The position numbers and the translations under genes are program-made. The notes under the pieces were generated by a model. That model saw only the letters and a program-made list of their open reading frames with translations, was not told the DNA's origin and ran no database searches. A stretch of DNA of 64,000 bases from CAIVAT01 sp049317265. GTDB lineage: Bacteria > Bacteroidota > Bacteroidia > Bacteroidales > FEN-979. The stretch spans positions 186,001-250,000 of the forward strand of contig JBMOIP010000001.1 of assembly GCA_049317265.1 (NCBI GenBank), written 5' to 3'. Each line of letters begins with the position of its first letter. Within the stretch, counting starts at the first letter, position 1. Positions 26,346 to 34,610 of the stretch are shown here, in pieces.

Positions 26346-27578
26346 ATGAAATACGAACACAAACTATTCCAGGGAAAGACCCTGGCAATTTTATCAGGCG
26401 GGGGAGATACTCCTGCCATCAATTCAAGTATTGAAGCCATCAGAAACCGCGCTTCTCTCTTAGGATATAAAGTTTACGGCATTCTCCAGGGATGGAAAGG
26501 CCTGCTTGGTGACGGTGATGTGGTAGATCTTACGCATCAGCCCTACGACGGATATTATGGCGGTACTGCCCTTCGCTCCAGCCGAACCAATCCGTTCCCT
26601 TCAAAAAAGAACCCCGAAAGCCGCGTTTCACAAGTGTTACGAAACTTCGAACGCTACAAAATTGATGTCCTGGTAACCATCGGGGGCGACGATACCAATG
26701 GCGCTGCAAAGCGATTGTTCGAAACTGAAGGCATCCCGGTGATCGGTTTTCCGAAAACCATTGACAATGATCTGCGTACCCGAACGGTTCATCATTACAA
26801 CGGAAAAGATATTGAGGCAGTGATGTGTCCCGGTTTTCCTTCAGCGGCGCAGTCAATGATGGAGTTCACCGCCAATCTGAAAACCACTGCTGAATCACAT
26901 TCCCGCATCCTCGTCATGGAGGTGATGGGCCGCGACGCAGGCTGGCTTACCGGAACTGCGATCTTTGGCGGTGCTTCGCTCGGACTTATTCCCGAATTTG
27001 AAATTACCAAAGAGCGCAAGGAGGTCTTCTTCGAAACAGTGAAAGAGGCCTACATGCACTCCAAAAAAAGGTGCCTCGTTATCCCTGTTTCAGAAGGAAC
27101 CCGCTGGTACGATGAGAAAACCGGCAAAGTGGATGTGGTTTATGCCAGCTCTGAGCTGGATGAGTATGGCCACCCAAGGTTTGGCGGGGTAAGCGGCAGC
27201 ATTGCTTCAGAGATCAGCGCCCGCCTGGGCGTTGAAGCACGTGCCCAGATTTCAGGTTATTACCCAAGGTCTGGACATTGCCGTCACTATGATCGCCGGC
27301 TGACCTCCACGCTCGCTGATAAAGTGGTTGATTTGTTGCTCCGGGAAGAGTACGGACAAATGCCGGTGATGAAAAAGATCGTTCCCAATGTAGAACTCGA
27401 GGAGTTCAACACAACCTCCATCGATATGGGAGCGGTTGGGAACAAGCCATTGTCGGAGGACTATTATGACATCAGCAGATTTTCATTTACCGATGCCTAC
27501 CGCGATTTCCTGACCAACATTTTGGGAAAACCCGATTGTGAAGACTTCAGGTACGATTTTCCGGTGGTGATACCTTAA
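26346..27578 (+). CDS. pfp: 6-phosphofructokinase, residues of the PPi-dependent type
   Basis: Interconverts fructose-6-phosphate and fructose-1,6-bisphosphate. The product has 410 residues. The phosphoryl-donor loop reads GGDD with Asp116, and the catalytic loop reads PKTIDND with Lys137 and base Asp140. In known enzymes an Asp in place of Gly at the first position and a Lys at the second mark pyrophosphate-dependent, reversible PFK, whereas E. coli ATP-PFK has Gly at both. The N-terminal GGGDTPAIN replaces the ATP-type GGDAPG. Length and sequence fit the mixed-donor PFK group that includes pyrophosphate enzymes. The family assignment is certain; donor specificity is inferred from these residues. 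It is divergent from the exporter and convergent with aspartate kinase. Confidence 0.93.
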   Translation: MKYEHKLFQGKTLAILSGGGDTPAINSSIEAIRNRASLLGYKVYGILQGWKGLLGDGDVVDLTHQPYDGYYGGTALRSSRTNPFPSKKNPESRVSQVLRNFERYKIDVLVTIGGDDTNGAAKRLFETEGIPVIGFPKTIDNDLRTRTVHHYNGKDIEAVMCPGFPSAAQSMMEFTANLKTTAESHSRILVMEVMGRDAGWLTGTAIFGGASLGLIPEFEITKERKEVFFETVKEAYMHSKKRCLVIPVSEGTRWYDEKTGKVDVVYASSELDEYGHPRFGGVSGSIASEISARLGVEARAQISGYYPRSGHCRHYDRRLTSTLADKVVDLLLREEYGQMPVMKKIVPNVELEEFNTTSIDMGAVGNKPLSEDYYDISRFSFTDAYRDFLTNILGKPDCEDFRYDFPVVIP

Positions 27579-27660
27579 TTGGGTAACAAAGTAACAGGGT
27601 GACAAGGTGACAGGGCGATCGTCCGCCCGTCCCCTTGTCCCCTTGTCCCCTTGTCCCCTT
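27579..27660. repeat. Inverted GACAAGG/CCTTGTC octamer element between convergent genes
   Basis: After the phosphofructokinase stop, a run with GGTGACAAGGTGACAGGG faces a tandem CTTGTCCC run (27627-27658), so the transcript can fold back on itself. The octamer is related to the 12-copy array at 12916. It fills the space up to the aspartate kinase stop and may serve both convergent genes as a terminator. Confidence 0.6.
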
Positions 27661-28959
27661 TTATTTAAGAACCACCTGCAACGTATTCCTGCTCCGTAGT
27701 TCCATGATGATTTTCCTGTTCTGCACGACACGGTCAACTGCCTCCGGGGTATAGTGACGGATCGTGAAAAGCTCCACTCCTGCATTGTAGCGGGTTTCAT
27801 AATCCTTGTTGAGGCAGTCAATCAGCGGCTCTATTTTCAGGGGATCAGCATCCACGCAAATAGTGAAGCTGATGGCAGAGTTCTGCATCACATTTACTTT
27901 TATCCTGAAATCCGCAAGGATTCTGAAGATTTCGCTGAGGTTCTCCTCCAGGATGAATGAAAAATCGCGGGGTGAGACCGAGATCAGCATCTGGTTTTGT
28001 TTCCGGATAAAGATGGGGGTATGGATCTCCCATTTACGCAACCGTTTTACCAATGTGCCGGGCAGGGTTAAGTCAGCAAATGACCTGACCCGGAGAACGA
28101 TGTTGGCATTTTCGAGGGGTTTGATGGTTTTTGGATGGATCACGCTGGCCCCGTAATAGGCTAATTCAATGGTCTCACGGTAGGAGAGCAGCTCAAGGCA
28201 GACTGACTCTGGCATCCATTTCGGATCGGCGTTCATCACACCGGGTACGTCTTTCCAGATGGTCATCTCATCGGCATGAAGGCACCATGCAAAAATCGCA
28301 GCCGAATAATCGGAACCCTCCCGCCCTAGTGTGGTCGTATGCCCCCTGGGGTCGCTTCCTATAAACCCCTGGGTAACGGCAACCGGGCTGCTTCCGGCAT
28401 TGTTGCTGAAATATCCTTGAATCGAGTTTTGTATCAGTCCTTCAGTGGTATTCCAGTCCACCCTCGCATCCCGGTACAATGAGTCGGTCTTTACCAGGTC
28501 GCGTACGTTGAACAATTTCGCATTGCATCCGCTTGCAACCAGGTAGTGATGAAGGATTGAAGCTGAGATCAACTCTCCGAAACTGACGACCTGGTCGTAT
28601 TCAAAGTCATATTCATGGTGTTGCCCTTTGTAGAGGTGGCCCCGGCGGATATATCCCCGGAGTTGATTGAAAAGGGAGTCCACCTCCCCGTACACCGGGT
28701 GCTCCCCGTCATCAAACAGGTCGCGCAGGATCGAGAAATGGGATTCCCTGATCTTCTGAAAGGAATCAACAACAGCCAGGGAATCATTGTTCATGTAATC
28801 ATGAAGCAACCCTTCCAGTGCATTGGTTGTTTTGCCCATGGCAGAAACCACAATCAGCAAAGGGCTGGTGCTGAATTGTTTCACGATAGCGGCTACATTT
28901 CTTACCCCGGCAGCGCTGTTCACCGAGGCCCCGCCGAATTTGAAAACATTGATGTGCAT
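27661..28959 (-). CDS. lysC: Aspartate kinase
   Basis: Phosphorylates aspartate, the first step towards lysine, threonine, methionine and diaminopimelate. The 432-residue monofunctional product begins MHINVFKFGGASV, with the KFGGxSV nucleotide motif at 7-13. It carries GREGSDYSAAIFA and the WKDVPGVMNADP loop in the kinase domain, and about 130 C-terminal residues predicted to form the regulatory ACT region. A homoserine dehydrogenase domain is absent. A TACTTTTG box (complement of 28964-28971) lies so close to the ATG that the mRNA may be nearly leaderless. It is divergent from fbp. Confidence 0.94.
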   Translation of the reverse strand: MHINVFKFGGASVNSAAGVRNVAAIVKQFSTSPLLIVVSAMGKTTNALEGLLHDYMNNDSLAVVDSFQKIRESHFSILRDLFDDGEHPVYGEVDSLFNQLRGYIRRGHLYKGQHHEYDFEYDQVVSFGELISASILHHYLVASGCNAKLFNVRDLVKTDSLYRDARVDWNTTEGLIQNSIQGYFSNNAGSSPVAVTQGFIGSDPRGHTTTLGREGSDYSAAIFAWCLHADEMTIWKDVPGVMNADPKWMPESVCLELLSYRETIELAYYGASVIHPKTIKPLENANIVLRVRSFADLTLPGTLVKRLRKWEIHTPIFIRKQNQMLISVSPRDFSFILEENLSEIFRILADFRIKVNVMQNSAISFTICVDADPLKIEPLIDCLNKDYETRYNAGVELFTIRHYTPEAVDRVVQNRKIIMELRSRNTLQVVLK

Positions 28960-28963
28960 ACCG

Positions 28964-29013
28964 CAAAAGTAAATAAAAAGAGAGATTGAATTCGCGGGAA
29001 TTTCCTAAATTTG
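28964..29013. promoter_or_regulatory. Divergent promoter boxes between lysC and fbp
   Basis: TACTTTTG on the minus strand (complement of 28964-28971) serves lysC, four bases from its start codon. TAAATTTG on the plus strand (29006-29013) serves fbp, with an upstream ATTG at 28985-28988 slightly closer than the usual 19 bases. Confidence 0.5.
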
Positions 29014-29032
29014 TGATCTAAAACCATCTGCC

Positions 29033-30052
29033 ATGAAATTCAAGACCCTTACCGAGTTTATTATTGAACAACAGTCGGAATATCCGCAAGCTTCAGGTGA
29101 ATTGTCGAGGTTACTCAACGATATCGGGATAGCTGCCAAGTTTGTCAACCGTGAAGTGAACCGGGCCGGGCTTGGCGAGGTAATGGGGTATGCCGGAGAG
29201 GTAAATGTTCAGGGCGAAGATCAGAAAAAACTTGACGTTTACGCCAACGACCAGTTCATTGCCGCCCTGAAATCGGGTGGACAATGTTGTGCCATCGGTT
29301 CAGAGGAGAATGAAGAGATCATCATCCTCGACAGCGATATTTCAAAGCATGGTAAATACGTGGTGGCCATGGATCCGCTCGATGGCTCCTCCAACATCGA
29401 GTCAAATGTCTCGATCGGCACACTCTTTTCCATCTACCGCCGGCGTACGGTTCGCGGTACGGCGACGCTTGAGGATTTCATGCAGCCAGGCCGCAATCTT
29501 GTTGCCGCAGGATATGTGATCTATGGTTCCTCCACCATGCTCGTTTATACCACGGGGTACGGGGTAAATGGTTTTACCCTCGATCCATCGGTGGGACTCT
29601 TTATCTTAAGTCACCCTGACATGAAATACCCGGAGGTTTCCAGCATCTATTCAATCAATGAAGCCAACTATTTTTCCTTCCCGGAAGGGGTAAGACAGTA
29701 CATTCATTACTGCCAGGAAGAGGATAAAGCGACCCATCGGCCCTATTCAACAAGATATATTGGCTCAATGGTGGCAGATATTCACAGGAACATCATCAAG
29801 GGCGGGATGTTTTTATACCCCGGTACCACGAAAAACAGGCGGGGGAAACTGAGGTTGCTCTATGAATGCAACCCCGTGGCATTTCTTGCCGAACAGGCCG
29901 GTGGAAAAGCTTCCGACGGCTTCCGCCGCATCCTCGACATTCAGCCCACCATGCTTCACGAACGCTCGCCAATTTTTGTCGGGCCTACCTACATGGTTGA
30001 AAAAGCTGAGCAACTGATGAAAGAACATTCACCCGATTTTAAAATCGATTAA
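29033..30052 (+). CDS. fbp: Fructose-1,6-bisphosphatase, class I
   Basis: Gluconeogenic phosphatase that hydrolyses fructose-1,6-bisphosphate. The product has 339 residues, normal for class I. The metal-binding signature MDPLDGSSNIE is at about residue 116-126, with the downstream IGSMVADIHR and GKLRLLYECNP segments also present. Bacteroidota often use a class III enzyme, so a class I copy beside a putative pyrophosphate-type PFK (itself reversible) is notable. It ends seven bases before mfd and is likely co-transcribed with it. Confidence 0.96.
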   Translation: MKFKTLTEFIIEQQSEYPQASGELSRLLNDIGIAAKFVNREVNRAGLGEVMGYAGEVNVQGEDQKKLDVYANDQFIAALKSGGQCCAIGSEENEEIIILDSDISKHGKYVVAMDPLDGSSNIESNVSIGTLFSIYRRRTVRGTATLEDFMQPGRNLVAAGYVIYGSSTMLVYTTGYGVNGFTLDPSVGLFILSHPDMKYPEVSSIYSINEANYFSFPEGVRQYIHYCQEEDKATHRPYSTRYIGSMVADIHRNIIKGGMFLYPGTTKNRRGKLRLLYECNPVAFLAEQAGGKASDGFRRILDIQPTMLHERSPIFVGPTYMVEKAEQLMKEHSPDFKID

Positions 30053-30059
30053 CCATCGG

Positions 30060-33000
30060 TTGAAACCAGCCAGCCTTTTATCGCAATTCAAAGAGAGTCC
30101 CCGGGTGAAGGGGATCGTTGATGGTTTTTCGGAAAGAAGGTTTCGCCTCCACCTGAAGGGACTTGTTGGCTCATCCCGTTCGCTGGTTACTGCTGCAGTT
30201 TTTGAGGAGACGGCCTTCACCCACCTGGTCGTGCTGCCTGATAAGGAGTCGGCGGCCTACTATTTCAACGATCTTCAACAAATTCTTGGTGAACGGGTAT
30301 ATTATTTCCCCTCTTCGTTCAAACGCGGCTTTCTCAGCGGGATCAAGGATAACCAGGGACTGCTTTCGCGCACAGAGGTACTCAATCATCTCAACGGCCG
30401 GGCACGGAAATTCATCATTGTCAGCTACCCTGAAGGGATTTTAGAAAAAGTTGTCAATAAAAAATACCTGGAGAAGAACACCCTGAAACTTTCGGTGGGC
30501 GAACAGGTCAACATGGACTTCATCCTCGACCTCCTGGTGGAGTATGAGTTTGAGCGGGCCGATTTTGTGGTGGAACCAGGCCAGTTTTCGCTGCGCGGCG
30601 GATTGATCGATGTTTACTCATTCAGCAGCGACCACCCGTTCAGGATTGAATTCTCAGGCGACAGGGTAGGGACCATCCGGACCTTCGATCCCTCCAGCCA
30701 GCTCTCCATTCAGAAACTGACGGAGATCAGCATTGTCCCCGACATCAGGGTGGACGAAGATAAAAAGATCGCCTACGAGTCCATTTTTGAATTTTTGCCG
30801 GAAAAAGCAGTGATCTGGCTTGAAGATGCCGGTTCCATGGCCCATTTTATGGAAACGCAGCCTGAATCGGCCCTGCTGGTGCATGGAAGCGAATTCCTGA
30901 AATCGCTGCTGAACTTCACAACGTTTGAATTCGGACAACAGTCCTACTTTAAAACGGCAGAGCCGGTTTTATTCAACACCTCCCCGCAGCCCATATTCAA
31001 TAAGAATTTTGACTTGCTTTTGCAGGATCTGCATAAAAATACGGCAAACGGGTTTCAGAATTTCCTCCTGGCCGACAACCCAAAACAGGCTGAACGGCTG
31101 CAAAGCATCTTTGACGATATTGAAAAAAGGCGTTCAGACGAATCTTCCGCTGCGCCTCACCCTTCGCCCGACAGCCACAATTCATTAAGCGCCACCCTCA
31201 ATTTCTCGCTTCATGAGGGTTTTCTCGACAAGGACCTGAAAATTGCCTGCTATACCGACCACCAGATTTTTGAACGGTATCACAAATTCCACCTGCGGGA
31301 TGGCTATACCGCCAAGGAGGCGTTAACCCTGAAAGACCTCTACGACCTGCGCCCCGGCGATTTCGTCACCCATATCGACCATGGAGTCGGACGGTTTGAC
31401 GGACTGGAGAAGATCATCAACAATGGCAAGGAGCAGGAGGCCATCAGGTTGATTTACAAGAATGAAGACCTGCTTTATGTGAGCATCCACTCACTTCACA
31501 GGATCTCAAAATACATCGGCAAGGAGGGCATTGCCCCTGCGATGAACCGCCTGGGATCGGATGTCTGGAACAAGCTGAAGAACAAGACCAAGAGCCGGGT
31601 CAAGGATATTGCCAAGGAGCTGATCAAGTTATATGCTGAGCGGCGTGCCGCCACCGGCCTGGCCTGTGCTCCGGATACCTACCTCCAGACAGAGCTGGAG
31701 GCATCCTTCATCTACGAGGATACCCCCGACCAGATCAAGGCAACCATTGATATCAAGAAAGACCTTGAGGAGACCTTTCCGATGGACCGCCTGATTTGCG
31801 GGGATGTGGGATTCGGAAAGACGGAGATCGCCATCCGCGCAGCCTTCAAGGTTGTGACGGAGAGCAAGCAGGTAGCTGTTCTGGTGCCCACCACCATTCT
31901 TGCGCTTCAACATTATAAAACATTTTCAGAGCGGCTGAAGGCCTTCCCTTGCCGCGTCGACTATATCAACAGGTTCAAATCGGCCAAAGAGCAAAAGCAA
32001 TTGCTGGTTGACCTGGAGGCCGGGAAGATCGATATCCTGATCGGCACACACCGCCTGCTCAGCAAGGATATTAAATTCAGTGACCTCGGATTGCTCATCG
32101 TTGACGAGGAGCAGAAGTTCGGCGTAGGGGCAAAGGAGAAGATGAAAATGATGCGCGTGAATGTGGATACCCTCACCCTGACGGCCACGCCCATTCCGCG
32201 TACCCTGCAATTTTCGCTCATGGGTGCGCGCGACCTCTCCATCATCAACACCCCGCCGCCTAACAGGTACCCGGTGCAAACTGAAATTCATCCGTTCGGG
32301 GAGGAGGTGATCAAGGAGGCCATTACCTATGAGGTACAGCGTGGAGGGCAGGTGTTTTTTGTAACCACCCGGGTGATGAATATCATGGATATTTCGGTGA
32401 TGGTGCAGCGCATGGTTCCCGGGGTGAAAGTGGCGGTTGCGCATGGCCAGATGGAAGGTCATAAACTGGAAAAGATAATGCTCGAATTCATTGAAGGCGA
32501 ATATGATGTGCTTATAGCGACCACCATCATTGAATCGGGGCTTGATATCACCAATGTGAATACCATCATCATCAATGATGCCCACCATTACGGACTCAGC
32601 GACCTGCACCAGTTGCGGGGCAGGGTGGGGCGATCCAATAAAAAGGCATTCTGTTACCTCCTGGCGCCGCCCATGTCGTCGCTTACCGATGAGGCCAGGA
32701 AGCGGCTCAGGGCCATCGAAGAGTTTGCAGATCTTGGCAGCGGTTTCAACATTGCCATGCGCGACCTTGATATCCGGGGAGCAGGGAATATCCTGGGGGC
32801 GGAGCAAAGTGGTTTTATTTCGGAAATCGGGTATGAGATGTACCAGAAAATCCTGGATGAGGCGATCATGGAGCTGAAGGAGACCGATTTCAAGGATATG
32901 TTCCCCACAGATGCTGAGCCAACGTATGTGCGGGATTGCGTCATTGAGACCGATCTTGAAATCCTGATTCCCGACTATTACATCACCAACATTACCGAGC

Positions 33001-33398
33001 GGCTTAACCTCTACAAGGAGCTTGATTCCATTGAAAAGGAGGAGAACCTCATGAAATTCATGGAACGGATGATCGACCGGTTCGGCCCCATCCCAAAACA
33101 GACGGAGACGCTTTTACATACCATCCGGCTTCGCTGGATGGCCCGCAGCATTGGAATCGAAAAACTTGTCCTTCGGAACCAGCGACTTACCGCATACTTC
33201 ATCAACAATCCTGAATCCGGTTATTTTCAGTCTGCCCAGTTTACCGCGATCCTGGATTATATGAAAATCAACCCGGAATGGACCAAAATGACCGAAGAGA
33301 AAAACAGGTTGTTCATGACTTTCCGCAATGTTACAGGCATCAATGAAGCCCTTGTCAGACTGGAACCATTCCAAATATTAAAAGTTACTAACATTTAA
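30060..33398 (+). CDS. mfd: Transcription-repair coupling factor, TTG start
   Basis: DNA translocase that removes RNA polymerase stalled at lesions and recruits UvrA. The product has 1112 residues, the normal length. Visible: the UvrB-homology region at the N-terminus, a CarD-like polymerase-interaction domain (LRPGDFVTHIDHGVGRF, about 430-447), Walker A GDVGFGKTE, the DEEQ box (VDEEQKFGVG), helicase motif VI in LRGRVGRSNKKAF, and the C-terminal TRCF domain. The open frame begins with TTG at 30060, seven bases after fbp; no better in-frame ATG exists nearby, so a TTG start with translational coupling to fbp is likely. Confidence 0.96.
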   Translation: MKPASLLSQFKESPRVKGIVDGFSERRFRLHLKGLVGSSRSLVTAAVFEETAFTHLVVLPDKESAAYYFNDLQQILGERVYYFPSSFKRGFLSGIKDNQGLLSRTEVLNHLNGRARKFIIVSYPEGILEKVVNKKYLEKNTLKLSVGEQVNMDFILDLLVEYEFERADFVVEPGQFSLRGGLIDVYSFSSDHPFRIEFSGDRVGTIRTFDPSSQLSIQKLTEISIVPDIRVDEDKKIAYESIFEFLPEKAVIWLEDAGSMAHFMETQPESALLVHGSEFLKSLLNFTTFEFGQQSYFKTAEPVLFNTSPQPIFNKNFDLLLQDLHKNTANGFQNFLLADNPKQAERLQSIFDDIEKRRSDESSAAPHPSPDSHNSLSATLNFSLHEGFLDKDLKIACYTDHQIFERYHKFHLRDGYTAKEALTLKDLYDLRPGDFVTHIDHGVGRFDGLEKIINNGKEQEAIRLIYKNEDLLYVSIHSLHRISKYIGKEGIAPAMNRLGSDVWNKLKNKTKSRVKDIAKELIKLYAERRAATGLACAPDTYLQTELEASFIYEDTPDQIKATIDIKKDLEETFPMDRLICGDVGFGKTEIAIRAAFKVVTESKQVAVLVPTTILALQHYKTFSERLKAFPCRVDYINRFKSAKEQKQLLVDLEAGKIDILIGTHRLLSKDIKFSDLGLLIVDEEQKFGVGAKEKMKMMRVNVDTLTLTATPIPRTLQFSLMGARDLSIINTPPPNRYPVQTEIHPFGEEVIKEAITYEVQRGGQVFFVTTRVMNIMDISVMVQRMVPGVKVAVAHGQMEGHKLEKIMLEFIEGEYDVLIATTIIESGLDITNVNTIIINDAHHYGLSDLHQLRGRVGRSNKKAFCYLLAPPMSSLTDEARKRLRAIEEFADLGSGFNIAMRDLDIRGAGNILGAEQSGFISEIGYEMYQKILDEAIMELKETDFKDMFPTDAEPTYVRDCVIETDLEILIPDYYITNITERLNLYKELDSIEKEENLMKFMERMIDRFGPIPKQTETLLHTIRLRWMARSIGIEKLVLRNQRLTAYFINNPESGYFQSAQFTAILDYMKINPEWTKMTEEKNRLFMTFRNVTGINEALVRLEPFQILKVTNI

Positions 33399-33431
33399 CT
33401 ATTCTTTCACACGCCCTGCCCTAACTTTTCT

Positions 33432-33439
33432 TAATTTTG
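33432..33439 (+). promoter_or_regulatory. TAnnTTTG box before the lamin-tail protein
   Basis: TAATTTTG fits the Bacteroidota -7 box, 38 bases before the ATG at 33478. It separates this gene from mfd and probably starts the surface-protein transcript. Confidence 0.5.
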
Positions 33440-33477
33440 TTTCTCATTTTCGGATAGTAACCCTTTAACCAAACCAT

Positions 33478-34497
33478 ATGAAAAAACTTGTACTCTTTTT
33501 TGCAGCGCTATTATCAGCAGGCGCACTTTTAGCACAAACCGACTGCTCCGACATCTTTATGTCGGAATATGTTGAAGGTTGGAACAATAACAAATCTGTG
33601 GAATTATACAATCCCACACAAGCACCGATTACACTTGATAATGTGTACAGGCTCATCCGCTGGTCCAACGGCAATTCTGCTGCTGACACCGATCCATTGT
33701 ACGTTCTGCCCCTTACCGGAACGATTGATTCATATAAGGTGATGGTTATTATCCAGGATACCACCAAACCGGGACAGGATACCATGGTTTGGGCTCCCTT
33801 GCGTAAAAAAGGAACCTGGCTCGCTCCATACGATTACGGCGGAACAACTCCTGGTGGAAACGTTGTTTTCTGGAATGGCGATGATGCCGTTTCCCTTCAG
33901 AAAAAGGTTGGTGGTACATGGACAGACATTGACATCTTCGGAGAGATCGGTGTAAGGCCTAAAAACTGGCAGGGTACCTATAGCCCATCCGGCGCCTGGA
34001 CAGATACAAAGCCTTACATCCTGGGAACAGGGATTTATCTGACAAAAAGCCAATCCCTTAAAAGGAAACATACCGTAAAGCACGGCGTTAACCGCGCCAC
34101 CATGATTACTTACGGAAATACTCAGACGGGTGGCGTACCTGACAGTTTCAACGCCTTACTGGAATATGACACCCTTGCTGTGAACTTTTTTGACAGCCTT
34201 GGCCTGCACTGGTGCGATTGCAAAACCTCCATCGGGATTGACAAACTCACAAATAACCAGAATGTGACCATTACGCCAAATCCTGTGTCCAACGGACAGT
34301 TTACAGTTTTAACATCCATGCCCGTTTCTTCAGTTGAGATTGTTTCGATTGTAGGTCAATCAGTTTATTTCCGTGATTTTGGTTCCCGTCAGCGCGAAGT
34401 GAAGATAGCCGTTAACACCATTCCAGCTGGCGTTTACCTTGTGAAGGTGAAGTTCAGCGATAGCCAGTCGGTCACCAGAAAAATTGTTATTCAATAG
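33478..34497 (+). CDS. Lamin-tail-domain T9SS-exported protein
   Basis: Predicted secreted protein of 339 residues. A signal peptide (about 1-20, ending LLAQ) is followed by a lamin-tail-type beta-sandwich (about 22-190) opening DIFMSEYVEGWNNNKSVELY, a pattern typical of bacterial LTD domains. The last 80 residues are a T9SS type A sorting domain (ITPNPVSNGQF ... YLVKVKFSDSQ). Bacterial LTD proteins are often linked with secreted nucleases or phosphatases, and a PLD-fold enzyme and a TonB-dependent receptor follow here. No catalytic residues are seen, so a binding or scaffold role is inferred. Confidence 0.85.
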   Translation: MKKLVLFFAALLSAGALLAQTDCSDIFMSEYVEGWNNNKSVELYNPTQAPITLDNVYRLIRWSNGNSAADTDPLYVLPLTGTIDSYKVMVIIQDTTKPGQDTMVWAPLRKKGTWLAPYDYGGTTPGGNVVFWNGDDAVSLQKKVGGTWTDIDIFGEIGVRPKNWQGTYSPSGAWTDTKPYILGTGIYLTKSQSLKRKHTVKHGVNRATMITYGNTQTGGVPDSFNALLEYDTLAVNFFDSLGLHWCDCKTSIGIDKLTNNQNVTITPNPVSNGQFTVLTSMPVSSVEIVSIVGQSVYFRDFGSRQREVKIAVNTIPAGVYLVKVKFSDSQSVTRKIVIQ

Positions 34498-34511
34498 GAA
34501 GATGATCACCA

Positions 34512-34583
34512 ATGTCCCTGTTTTTGGGACATCTATAAAGGTTTGACAAATTGTAGGGACGCGGCTCATGCCGCGTCCCTACA
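34512..34583 (+). repeat. Two hairpins between LTD protein and TonB receptor
   Basis: ATGTCCC-tgttttt-GGGACAT (34512-34532) is followed by a larger palindrome with arms TGTAGGGACGCGGC and GCCGCGTCCCTACA around a TCAT loop (34552-34583). The second resembles dispersed REP-type elements. Neither is followed by a T-run, so they may reduce but not stop transcription into the receptor gene. Confidence 0.7.
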
Positions 34584-34610
34584 TATCATATAACCAAATT
34601 CCAGGAAACT

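Noticed and set aside
31926..32807. 293-codon open frame antisense inside mfd
   Set aside because: It lies wholly within the conserved helicase domain of mfd, has no recognisable motif or promoter, and its His-rich composition is typical of an antisense shadow of a GC-biased gene.
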